Position numbers and translations under genes: made by a program
Shown here: positions 1 to 5,151 of the stretch, in pieces
How positions within the stretch are numbered: the first letter of the stretch is position 1
How the letters are laid out: each line of letters starts with the position of its first letter
The notes under the pieces: model-generated
Databases searched by the model: none
Told to the model about the DNA's origin: nothing
What the model saw: only the letters and a program-made list of their open reading frames with translations
Source of the DNA: Anaerolinea sp.
Lineage (GTDB): Bacteria; Chloroflexota; Anaerolineae; Anaerolineales; Anaerolineaceae
Assembly: GCA_013824385.1 (NCBI GenBank)
Contig: PNNU01000218.1
Location: 1-6,180, forward strand
DNA length: 6,180 nt
Reading direction: 5' to 3'

Positions 1-908
1 ATGGGAAGTACTGCCAGTTGGTGGATTCCCTGTACTTTGGCGTCAGGGTTGAGATCAGCATATTCATATTCAGAGAGGTTCAACACCACCGGCAGGCCGT
101 TCAAAGCGGTGCGCCCAATAGTGCTTTCACCGATGGTGTACATGCTGCGTTTCCACAGGTTTTCGACCCCCTCACCGCGGTGATGTGATAATTGCAAGTT
201 TTTGCTGTCTTCGAGTCGCAGGAAAATCTCTCCCACTTCGAGTCGCAGGTAATCCATCAATTGGGTCAACCCGCTGTCGAGAATCTGGTCAATATCCGTG
301 CTGGTGGCCAGCGTGGAGGCTAATTGGTCAAGCAGTGCCAGGTTTTCATTACGCCGGGTGAGCGCGCGATCGCGGGTCATCATTTCTTTATACAAGCGCG
401 CGTTTGAAATTGAAACGGCCGCGTAAGCCGCCAGCATTTCGATGATCTGCTGATCTTCTGCGCTGAAATCAATTCCACCGCGTTTATCTGTCAGGTAGAG
501 TTGTCCTAATTGCTGCTGCCCCTGGTAGATGGGCACGCCCAGGAAGGAAGTCATTTTTGGATGAAAAGCCGGAAAACCGCTGCTGCGAGGGTCGGATTTA
601 ATATCTTTAACGCGGATGGACTCTTTGGAATGCATCAATTCGCCGATCAGACCTTTGCCTACCGGCGGGTGTGAGATTTGGTCGATCTCTTCGCGATTCA
701 TACCCATTGGAATAAATTTTTCAAGATGCCCTTCGGCATCCAGAATACCCACTGCCGCGTAACTGGCGTTGGCCTGTTCCATGGCGATGCTGGCAATCTT
801 CTCTAACAAGGTGTCGATTGAAATCTCACGAACCAGTTCAAGGCTGGCCTCGTGCAATGCCAGCAGTCTGTTTTCAAGTTGTTCAATCGTCAGGGGAGTT
901 GTGGCCAT
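1..908 (-). CDS. GAF-GAF sensor protein, N-terminal part (truncated by window edge)
   Basis: An open minus-strand frame of 302 codons starts at ATG 908 and has no stop before the left edge, so the 3' part is missing. The start is supported by GAGG at 920-917, eight bases upstream, and by a promoter at 957-928. A short N-terminal helix leads into a first GAF domain at about residues 30-172. It shows a GKGLIGE motif near residue 84, FLGVPI at 122-127, LYLTDK at 137-142 and NARLY at 169-173. This pattern resembles the GAF domains of DevS/DosS-type sensors. A second GAF domain begins near residue 190 and is cut off. Such proteins are cytoplasmic signalling proteins that sense small ligands or redox state, and often end in a histidine kinase or a diguanylate cyclase. 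The output domain is not visible, so kinase identity is only a guess. No transmembrane segment appears in the visible part. Confidence 0.85.
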   Translation of the reverse strand, partial: MATTPLTIEQLENRLLALHEASLELVREISIDTLLEKIASIAMEQANASYAAVGILDAEGHLEKFIPMGMNREEIDQISHPPVGKGLIGELMHSKESIRVKDIKSDPRSSGFPAFHPKMTSFLGVPIYQGQQQLGQLYLTDKRGGIDFSAEDQQIIEMLAAYAAVSISNARLYKEMMTRDRALTRRNENLALLDQLASTLATSTDIDQILDSGLTQLMDYLRLEVGEIFLRLEDSKNLQLSHHRGEGVENLWKRSMYTIGESTIGRTALNGLPVVLNLSEYEYADLNPDAKVQGIHQLAVLP

Positions 909-927
909 ACCGGTAACCTCACTCACT

Positions 928-957
928 ATTCTACCCGACTTGCGACCCCCCCGTCAA
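928..957 (-). promoter_or_regulatory. sigma70-type promoter of the GAF sensor gene
   Basis: On the minus strand TTGACG (957-952) and TAGAAT (933-928) are separated by 18 bases, each matching the consensus at five of six positions. Transcription would begin near 921, which leaves only about 13 bases before the ATG at 908, with the GAGG ribosome site at the very start of the message. Assigned by sequence match only. Confidence 0.6.
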
Positions 958-990
958 TCAGTGTATTTGGAGTGTAAACCTCGTATTATT

Positions 991-1038
991 CCTTGTACAA
1001 GGTCAATACAAGCATGAAATCTGCTGCTGGAACTTGTA
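991..1038. promoter_or_regulatory. candidate operator: palindrome and CTTGTA/TACAAG half-sites
   Basis: CCTTGTACAAGG at 991-1002 is a perfect 12-bp palindrome. The same half-site recurs as TACAAG at 1007-1012 and as CTTGTA at 1033-1038, the last overlapping the TATAAT box of the molybdoenzyme gene. Four half-sites in 48 bases between two divergent genes suggest a binding site for a dimeric regulator. The regulator is not encoded in this window, and no known operator is recognised. Confidence 0.35.
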
Positions 1039-1057
1039 TAATCAATGCAGAGGTGAT
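1037..1057 (+). promoter_or_regulatory. -10 box and ribosome binding site of the molybdoenzyme gene
   Basis: TATAAT at 1037-1042 is a perfect -10 box, but no -35 hexamer is visible at 15-19 bases upstream, so activator dependence is possible. GAGGTGAT at 1050-1057 closely matches the anti-Shine-Dalgarno complement. It selects ATG 1062 (eight bases after GAGG) over ATG 1056, which lies only two bases after it. Confidence 0.5.
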
Positions 1058-1061
1058 GAAA

Positions 1062-1697
1062 ATGCAAAACTCAATGTTTCGCAGGACTGAAGAAGAAAAA
1101 TTCAAAAAAGAAGGCCGTTTGCCCCCCGGGCAGGCCTTGACCCAAAAATTCCCGGTCTTGCATTATGGGCCAGTTCCGCAATTTGACCTCGAAACCTGGG
1201 ACCTCAAAGTTTGGGGTGAAGTGGAACAACCATTTTCTCTTAATTGGAGAGCATTTAACGAATTGACTAAAACCAGCCTGACCATGGATATCCACTGTGT
1301 CACGCGGTGGAGTAAATTTGACACCAAGTGGCAGGGGGTATCCGTCAAAACGCTGGTGGATGCAGGATTGCTTAAAATCAAGCCTTCCGCCCGTTATGTT
1401 TTACAGCATGCAGAATACGGTTTTTCAGCCAACCTGCCACTTGAGATCGTCATGGCGGATAATTTCTTATTGGCTACCCATTATGATGGAGCACCCATCA
1501 CATCAGACCACGGCTTTCCGCTGCGTGGGGTAGTTGGAGCCATTCAGGAAGAAAAAGGGCTGACGGTGCCTTATTTTTGGAAAGGCGCGAAGTGGCTGCG
1601 TGGATTGGAATTCCTCGCTGACGATGCCCCCGGTTTCTGGGAGCAGGCAGGTTATCACAACCGCGGCGATGTGTGGAAGGAAGAGCGTTTCGGGTAA
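1062..1697 (+). CDS. sulfite-oxidase-like molybdopterin oxidoreductase (cytoplasmic)
   Basis: This 211-residue protein belongs to the sulfite oxidase / YedY (MsrP) molybdopterin-binding superfamily (COG2041 type). The start at ATG 1062 is set by the strong ribosome site just upstream; an in-frame ATG at 993 has none. Visible family marks are GRLPPGQ (18-24), the segment around Cys79 in MDIHCVTRWSKFD, where Cys79 is the expected molybdenum ligand, HGFPLRG (150-156), FWKGAKWLRG (172-181) and a C-terminal GFWEQAGYHNRGD segment. There is no Tat signal, haem domain or C-terminal dimerisation domain, so it should be a compact cytoplasmic Moco enzyme. About eight extra residues (GAIQEEKG region, 159-168) sit before the YFWKGAKW motif compared with the actinobacterial relatives I remember. 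The substrate is unknown; sulfite is not implied. The gene stands alone, with a terminator about 140 bases downstream. Confidence 0.88.
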   Translation: MQNSMFRRTEEEKFKKEGRLPPGQALTQKFPVLHYGPVPQFDLETWDLKVWGEVEQPFSLNWRAFNELTKTSLTMDIHCVTRWSKFDTKWQGVSVKTLVDAGLLKIKPSARYVLQHAEYGFSANLPLEIVMADNFLLATHYDGAPITSDHGFPLRGVVGAIQEEKGLTVPYFWKGAKWLRGLEFLADDAPGFWEQAGYHNRGDVWKEERFG

Positions 1698-1748
1698 TTA
1701 TTCTCTCGTTGAGTAGCGAAGTGCGTATAAGAACCCATAAACCTTTTA

Positions 1749-1904
1749 TTAACCACGAACCACACAAAAAGCACGAAAATAATACTCATATTAGGACGAC
1801 CGGTTGTGTTGCCCATAATTTGTTTGTTATTTTACAAAAAACAGTTCAAAAGGAACTGTTTTTTATTTAAATTATTTCGTGTTTTCCGTGTATTTCGTGG
1901 TTAA
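1749..1904. repeat. imperfect long inverted repeat built of CACGAA motifs
   Basis: The left arm at about 1749-1783 begins TTAACCACGAA and contains GCACGAAA. The right arm at about 1870-1904 is its imperfect reverse complement, with TTTCGTG and TTCGTGGTTAA. The first 11 bases of the left arm are matched exactly, and most of the remainder also matches. The arms enclose the 12-bp terminator stem. The right arm is the same motif that heads each unit of the neighbouring tandem array, so the left arm is an inverted stray copy. It may be a degenerate dispersed repeat; no transposase or target duplication is visible. Confidence 0.6.
1836..1864. terminator. bidirectional terminator hairpin between convergent genes
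   Basis: A perfect 12-bp inverted repeat (1836-1847 and 1853-1864) with a five-base loop has core GAACTG/CAGTTC and six A:T pairs at its base. Each strand therefore ends the stem in six T residues. It lies between the plus-strand molybdoenzyme gene and the minus-strand LysM gene and can serve both. Confidence 0.72.
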
Positions 1905-1917
1905 AAAGATCTTAACC

Positions 1918-1966
1918 TTATCTTCTGCGAATCAACTTGACTTAGAATCCAAGCCCAATTTTGTTC
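1918..1966 (-). pseudogene. orphan LysM-gene tail, copy 1 (decayed)
   Basis: Read on the minus strand this 49-base piece gives NKIGLGF, then a TAA in place of the Tyr codon, then VKLIRRR and a stop. It corresponds to the last residues of the neighbouring LysM protein. Apart from the new stop and an Arg-to-Lys change it keeps the same codons at several places (CTT, TTG, CGC). It has no start and cannot be a gene on its own. Confidence 0.7.
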
Positions 1967-2024
1967 TTTTGAATTTAATAGTTCGTGTATTCCGTGTATT
2001 TCGTGGTTAAAGAGGTTTTTAGAA

Positions 2025-2073
2025 TTATCTTCTTCGAATCACTCTGACGTAGAATCCCAGACCGATTTTGTTC
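2025..2073 (-). pseudogene. orphan LysM-gene tail, copy 2 (frame intact)
   Basis: Read on the minus strand it gives NKIGLGFYVRVIRRR followed by TAA. Against the real tail (IGLGFYVRLIRRR) there are five base changes over the aligned codons. Four are synonymous (ATT/ATC, CTT/CTG, AGG/AGA, CGC/CGA) and one is Leu-to-Val. That bias suggests the copy comes from a paralogue once under protein-level selection. Confidence 0.7.
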
Positions 2074-2131
2074 TTTTGAATTTAATAGTTCGCGCATTCC
2101 GTGTATTTCGTGGTTAAAGAGGTTTTTAGAA

Positions 2132-2180
2132 TTATCTTCTTCGAATCACTCTGACGTAGAATCCCAGACCGATTTTGTTC
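2132..2180 (-). pseudogene. orphan LysM-gene tail, copy 3 (frame intact)
   Basis: This copy is identical to the tail at 2025-2073 over its 49 bases and again reads NKIGLGFYVRVIRRR plus stop. The two copies share the 107-base unit, so one arose from the other by recent tandem duplication. It lies directly downstream of the functional LysM gene. Confidence 0.7.
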
Positions 2181-2237
2181 TTTGCACTTATTTTTTAGTA
2201 TATTCCGTGTATTTCGTGGTTAAAGAGGTTTTTAGAA

Positions 2238-3032
2238 TTATCTTCTGCGAATCAACCTGACGTAGAATCCAAGACCAATGCCGGCCAAAATGATAAAACC
2301 GCCAACAATCGCCAGAAACACTGATGAGTTCGATGATTCCGTTCCGCCAAGGGGTTTGGTTGAACTGGCTTGGGCGCTGAAATTCACTGTGGCTGTGTCG
2401 CCCGCCTTCAAATTGATCGTGTAATTTTGACTTGAAGTGGGATTGTATCCATCGGGGATGGCGATGCTGATAGTGTATTCATCCTCTGGAGCTTCTTCGA
2501 AACATACCGCTTCACCTGTGCTGATGGTGGTTCCGATCTTGGAATAAACACCAGATTTATCTGTAATGCTGATCTCTCCGCCAGCAAGGCCGGTATCCGT
2601 GATCTCGCCAACTTCTGCCATTGCATTGCCATTGACATCGTCATAGAGATAGACACAAATGGTGCCAAACCCTTTGAGGGGTTCAGGTGTGGGCAGGTTG
2701 CTTGTAGGCGTGGGAGATGGCCCTGCAGTCACCATTTGAGTGGGGACTGTTCCAAGCAGCAAGAGTTGACCTACCTGCAGGAATCTACATTGATCAAGAT
2801 CCAGGCTATTTAAGGTGCGAAGCGTGTCAAGGTTTACGCCGGTTAGATAAGAAATACTTTCGCAAGTCTCGTTTTCTCTCACCGTATAATAGATATTGCC
2901 ATTCTCCATGGCTGTGGGTGTGGCAAAAAAGATTTGCGCTTTTACTGGTATGGCGAGCAGCGGAGTAGCCAACAAAGCGATAAAGCCACTGACCAGCAAA
3001 ATGGACAGCATGATTTTTTGTGTACGATTCAT
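2238..3032 (-). CDS. LysM-domain surface protein with SdrD-B-like domain and C-terminal membrane anchor
   Basis: A 264-residue exported protein. The start at ATG 3032 is chosen because AAAGGTG at 3044-3038 sits just upstream; the longer in-frame start at 3065 lies upstream of the promoter. Domains in order are a signal peptide (about 1-32, cleavage likely after PVKA), a LysM domain (about 48-93) starting YYTVRENETCESI, a Pro/Thr-rich linker (97-118) and an SdrD-B/Ig-like domain (about 121-220). The latter has a DDVNGNAMAEVGE acidic loop typical of calcium sites and an IPDGY end. A hydrophobic helix (237-257) and the basic tail RLIRRR complete the protein. Cys57 and Cys82 within LysM could form a disulfide. 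LysM domains bind N-acetylglucosamine-containing glycans, so binding of cell-wall or extracellular polysaccharide is likely; the actual ligand is unknown. Its 3' end is repeated three times downstream. Confidence 0.85.
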   Translation of the reverse strand: MNRTQKIMLSILLVSGFIALLATPLLAIPVKAQIFFATPTAMENGNIYYTVRENETCESISYLTGVNLDTLRTLNSLDLDQCRFLQVGQLLLLGTVPTQMVTAGPSPTPTSNLPTPEPLKGFGTICVYLYDDVNGNAMAEVGEITDTGLAGGEISITDKSGVYSKIGTTISTGEAVCFEEAPEDEYTISIAIPDGYNPTSSQNYTINLKAGDTATVNFSAQASSTKPLGGTESSNSSVFLAIVGGFIILAGIGLGFYVRLIRRR

Positions 3033-3048
3033 AGTTTCACCTTTGGTC

Positions 3049-3057
3049 ATTATAACA
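3049..3057 (-). promoter_or_regulatory. extended -10 promoter of the LysM gene
   Basis: The minus strand reads TGTTATAAT at 3057-3049, a perfect extended -10 element, with no convincing -35 box upstream. The -10 box ends 16 bases before the ATG at 3032, so the leader would be only about ten bases long and begin at the ribosome site. Confidence 0.55.
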
Positions 3058-3095
3058 TTATCCAAATCGTCTTTTTAGAAGACCTGTATTTTGAG

Positions 3096-3128
3096 TTGAC
3101 AAACATGTTTTAATTATTCGTGTACAAT
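3096..3128 (+). promoter_or_regulatory. probable promoter of the ssb operon
   Basis: A consensus TTGACA at 3096-3101 is followed by TACAAT at 3123-3128, but the 21-base spacer is longer than the usual 16-18. Either the TACAAT box works with a weak -35, or a regulator is needed. A 10-bp palindrome, AAACATGTTT, lies at 3101-3110 just after the -35 hexamer. The ssb start codon is at 3170. Confidence 0.45.
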
Positions 3129-3169
3129 TAATGAGTATTTATTGCTTCGTTCCAGAAACAGGAGGTTTT

Positions 3170-3583
3170 ATGTATCAAAAACTGCTCATCATCGGACGCC
3201 TCGGAAAAGATCCCGAAATGCGTTTTACACCTAACGGCCAGGCCGTTACCAGTTTTTCAGTCGCCACTGATCGTTCTTACAGTGACCAGGCTGGAAAACT
3301 CGTCAAAGAAACTGTTTGGTTTCGTGTCTCAGCTTGGGGAAAATTGGCTGAAACCTGCAATAATTTCTTGCAGAAGGGCAAAATGGTCATGGTCGAAGGT
3401 CGTTTGACCGTGGACGCCAAGACCGGCGGACCGCGAATTTGGACCGGCCAGGACGGCACCCCGCGAGCTTCACTCGAAATGGTTGCCAACACCGTGAAAT
3501 TCCTCTCCGCTAAAACGGACGGAAGCGGCACTGGCGGTGAAGAAGACCTTGACTCCGGCCCGTCTGAGGATATTCCCTTCTAG
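3170..3583 (+). CDS. ssb: single-stranded DNA-binding protein SSB
   Basis: A 137-residue SSB. ATG 3170 is preferred because AGGAGG (3160-3165) precedes it by four bases and the protein then begins MYQKLLIIGRLGKDPEM, the usual SSB N-terminus. An in-frame ATG at 3131 lacks a ribosome site. One OB fold spans residues 1-113. It has the family pattern PNGQAV..FSVATDR near 21-35, VWFRVSAWGKLAE at 49-61 and KG..V.VEGRL at 69-79, with Trp50, Phe51 and Trp56 as likely base-stacking residues. A short Gly/acidic linker ends in SEDIPF, matching the conserved acidic tip that recruits repair and replication partners. The linker is only about 20 residues. It binds ssDNA in the cytoplasm, probably as a tetramer. 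It is the first gene of a four-gene operon and is not accompanied by rpsF/rpsR, so it may be a second SSB. Confidence 0.95.
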   Translation: MYQKLLIIGRLGKDPEMRFTPNGQAVTSFSVATDRSYSDQAGKLVKETVWFRVSAWGKLAETCNNFLQKGKMVMVEGRLTVDAKTGGPRIWTGQDGTPRASLEMVANTVKFLSAKTDGSGTGGEEDLDSGPSEDIPF

Positions 3584-3595
3584 GGTTTTTCACTC

Positions 3596-3928
3596 ATGAC
3601 CACTCAACCACAACCTAATCCGCCAAGTATGCCACCCATAGACTTGCCGGAGAATTTGGACCCCATCTACAGCAACGTCACCCGCATCAGCCACACGCCT
3701 TCAGAGATGGTGTTGGATTTTTGCCGCCTGCTGCCTGCGGATATCCATTTTAAGGTTCTTTCGCGCATCATCATGTCGCCAGTCGGCGCAAAATTGCTGT
3801 ACCGTGCGCTCGGAGAGAACCTTGCCCGATTTGAAACTACTTTTGGAGAAATCCGTATGCCTGGTGATTCACGCCTGGCGGATGATCTCTTCAAAGGAAT
3901 TCACCCACCCAATCCACCGGAGACATAA
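3596..3928 (+). CDS. DUF3467 family protein
   Basis: A 110-residue cytoplasmic protein, starting 12 bases after the ssb stop. A Pro-rich N-terminus (1-20) leads into the DUF3467 pattern. The visible marks are DPIYSNVTRISHTPSEMVLDFCRLLP (quoted in pieces: DPIYSNVTRISH at 22-33, TPSEMVLDF at 34-42), then SRIIMSPVGAKLLYRAL (56-72) and ARFETTFGEI (77-86). The family is small, widespread in bacteria and archaea, and has no established function. A short C-terminal tail (87-110) lies outside the domain. Co-transcription with ssb and a translin homologue suggests a role connected to nucleic acids, but that is inference from position only. A TAGGG near 3581-3585 is the only ribosome-site candidate, so translation may be coupled to ssb. 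Confidence 0.85.
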   Translation: MTTQPQPNPPSMPPIDLPENLDPIYSNVTRISHTPSEMVLDFCRLLPADIHFKVLSRIIMSPVGAKLLYRALGENLARFETTFGEIRMPGDSRLADDLFKGIHPPNPPET

Positions 3929-4573
3929 GTGCTCATGCAGGAATTTACCGATCTTATTGATAAAGCCAAAGCTATTTTTGACCAACGCACCGCCGTTCGT
4001 GATCAAGCTCTGATCCAGGCGCGCGCACTTACCCGTTTAGCAGCACATACCATTCGTGCCATTCACCGCGACGAAGCTTCCGCAGCCCAGGATATGCTGC
4101 TTGAAGCGCGCGTCTTGGTGCTCAACATCCAGCGCGATCTGGCTTCTTACCCTGATATTTATTACGCGGGCTACACACAGGATGCCATCAAGGAATACGC
4201 CGAAGCCAACCTGACGGTGGCTTTGATCCTCAACCAACCCATGCCTACCCCCGATGAACTCGGTATCGAATACGCCGCGTATTTAAACGGATTGGCCGAG
4301 ACTATCGGCGAATGCCGCCGTAAATGCCTGGATATTCTGCGCATGGGCTATTCTGAAGATGCCGAACGTCTGCTCACCACCATGGACGAGATATACAACG
4401 TGCTGGTGACCATGGATTACCCTGACGCCATCACCAACGGCCTGCGAAGACAGACCGACCTCGTCCGCGGCATTATCGAACGCACCCGCGCCGATCTCAC
4501 CCTCAGCCTGCGCGAACAGCACCTGCAGGAAGCGCTGCAAAAGTTCGCCGAGAAATTCCCTGGGATGGAGTAG
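3929..4573 (+). CDS. translin/TRAX family nucleic-acid-binding protein
   Basis: A 214-residue all-helical protein starting at GTG 3929, directly abutting the preceding stop codon. GGAG at 3919-3922 favours this GTG (six bases) over ATG 3935. Family marks are TIRAIHR (41-47), the helix with KEYAEA (88-93), and YLNGLAETIGECRR (118-131). Next come the AERLLTTMDEIYNVLVTMDYPDA stretch (within 145-167), then GLRRQTDLVRGIIERTRADL (171-190). Length fits translin (about 210-230). Translins form octameric rings that bind ssDNA and RNA; TRAX subunits cut RNA with four acidic residues. Here Glu89, Glu92, Glu124 and Glu128 fall at those positions as I recall them (EYxE and ExxxE, with Glu in place of the TRAX Asp), so nuclease activity is plausible. 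Databases may label relatives as haloacid dehalogenase, but no HAD motif is seen. It is likely co-expressed with ssb. Confidence 0.85.
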   Translation: MLMQEFTDLIDKAKAIFDQRTAVRDQALIQARALTRLAAHTIRAIHRDEASAAQDMLLEARVLVLNIQRDLASYPDIYYAGYTQDAIKEYAEANLTVALILNQPMPTPDELGIEYAAYLNGLAETIGECRRKCLDILRMGYSEDAERLLTTMDEIYNVLVTMDYPDAITNGLRRQTDLVRGIIERTRADLTLSLREQHLQEALQKFAEKFPGME

Positions 4574-4576
4574 CAC

Positions 4577-4963
4577 GTGAAAGAACCTCAAAGAAGCAAA
4601 GCCAAAAACCCCCCGGTGACCGTCAAGGTGACGCCAATCCTCATTCTGGTGATTGGAATAATGTGGATCGGTTTCAGCATTTTCATTGCTCTGGGATTGC
4701 ACCCCACTTATTCTCGAATGGGAGGCTTTCAGTGGATCATTGCAGGCATGTCTTTAGTGCCGGGGATTATCTTTGTGGTCTTGTGGGTCCTACTGCGCAA
4801 ACATTGGAAACCCGCCTGGTATCTGGCCGTGATTGCGTTAGCCCTCATGACACTTGCAGGGATTTTCGATCAAATCGGCTGGGTGGACGTGCTGGTAATG
4901 TTGGGTTCTGCCATCCCTCTCGTACTGTTGTTCATTGACCGCAAATGGTATTTGAAAACATAA
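4577..4963 (+). CDS. small membrane protein with four predicted helices
   Basis: A 128-residue protein starting at GTG 4577, three bases after the translin stop; GGAG at 4567-4570 is six bases upstream. A basic N-terminus (1-18, rich in Lys, Arg and Pro) is followed by hydrophobic segments at about 19-40, 51-73, 80-97 and 102-120, and a charged end RKWYLKT. No family is recognised. It is the last gene of the operon and is followed by a terminator, so it is presumably transcribed with ssb, the DUF3467 gene and the translin gene. Its link to the others may be loose. Confidence 0.75.
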   Translation: MKEPQRSKAKNPPVTVKVTPILILVIGIMWIGFSIFIALGLHPTYSRMGGFQWIIAGMSLVPGIIFVVLWVLLRKHWKPAWYLAVIALALMTLAGIFDQIGWVDVLVMLGSAIPLVLLFIDRKWYLKT

Positions 4964-5011
4964 AGCAGGATTCAGAAAAACTAATTCGATTATTAAGTGT
5001 TTCGATGAGTG

Positions 5012-5038
5012 GCGGCTGTTTCTGACAGCCGCTTTTTT
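5012..5038 (+). terminator. rho-independent terminator of the ssb operon
   Basis: A perfect 8-bp GC-rich stem (GCGGCTGT at 5012-5019 and ACAGCCGC at 5025-5032) with a five-base loop is followed by six T residues at 5033-5038. It lies about 50 bases after the stop of the last operon gene. Confidence 0.92.
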
Positions 5039-5054
5039 GAACATCAACCTTATC

Positions 5055-5142
5055 TTGACGATGGCTAGATTATTAAATTTATGATTTAATACTAAAAATG
5101 ATGAATCGTTGATTTTTTGAATCAAGATGGATTTCAAAGGAG
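5055..5142 (+). promoter_or_regulatory. AT-rich promoter/leader region of the downstream membrane-protein gene
   Basis: TTGACG at 5055-5060 resembles a -35 box, but no -10 box stands at normal spacing; TTTAAT at 5085-5090 is 24 bases away. Two perfect small inverted repeats follow: ATTAAAT/ATTTAAT (5072-5078, 5084-5090) and TTGATT/AATCAA (5109-5114, 5120-5125), each with a five-base loop. AAGGAG at 5137-5142 is a clear ribosome site nine bases before ATG 5152. The exact promoter is not resolved. Confidence 0.4.
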
Positions 5143-5151
5143 AAAAGCATC

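Larger units (their letters stand above)
1886..2277 (-). repeat. tandem array, period 106-107 bases, containing copies of a gene 3' end
   Basis: The phrase CCGTGTATTTCGTGGTTAAA begins at 1886, 1992, 2099 and 2205, giving steps of 106, 107 and 106 bases. Each unit, read on the minus strand, holds about 14 codons and the stop of a LysM-type gene tail. A spacer of about 57 bases follows, containing CACGAA-like motifs with a 9-base rhythm (CACGAAATA, CACGGAATA, CACGAACTA). The units starting at 1992 and 2099 are nearly identical through about 2180; the 1886 unit is more diverged. The last unit (2205-2277) merges into the real 3' end of the LysM gene, and homology stops near codon 252 of that gene. 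This array and the inverted repeat account for most of the gene-free stretch 1698-2237. Confidence 0.85.

Noticed and set aside
993..1061. Longer N-terminus of the molybdoenzyme from ATG 993
   Set aside because: It has no ribosome site, lies inside the palindrome and spans the TATAAT box; the strong GAGGTGAT fits ATG 1062.
1673..1870. Small plus-strand open frame across the inverted repeat
   Set aside because: It overlaps the end of the molybdoenzyme gene, encodes the CACGAA repeat and terminator stem, and has no ribosome site.
1886..2277. CRISPR array
   Set aside because: The repeats are about 107 bases apart, the supposed spacers are also repeated, and the units contain gene 3' ends. No cas gene is present.
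3033..3065. Longer LysM protein from ATG 3065
   Set aside because: The extension covers the TGTTATAAT promoter element; the AAAGGTG ribosome site and the signal peptide fit ATG 3032.
3101..3110. LexA/SOS box upstream of ssb
   Set aside because: AAACATGTTT has only two bases between the AAAC and GTTT halves, unlike the four of the Gram-positive GAAC-N4-GTTC type, so it cannot be called a LexA site.
3131..3169. Longer SSB from ATG 3131
   Set aside because: There is no ribosome site upstream, and the extra 13 residues are unlike SSB; AGGAGG precedes ATG 3170.
4283..4702. Minus-strand open frame of 139 codons
   Set aside because: It lies opposite the translin and membrane-protein genes, which have clear family or helix patterns and ribosome sites; it is a shadow.
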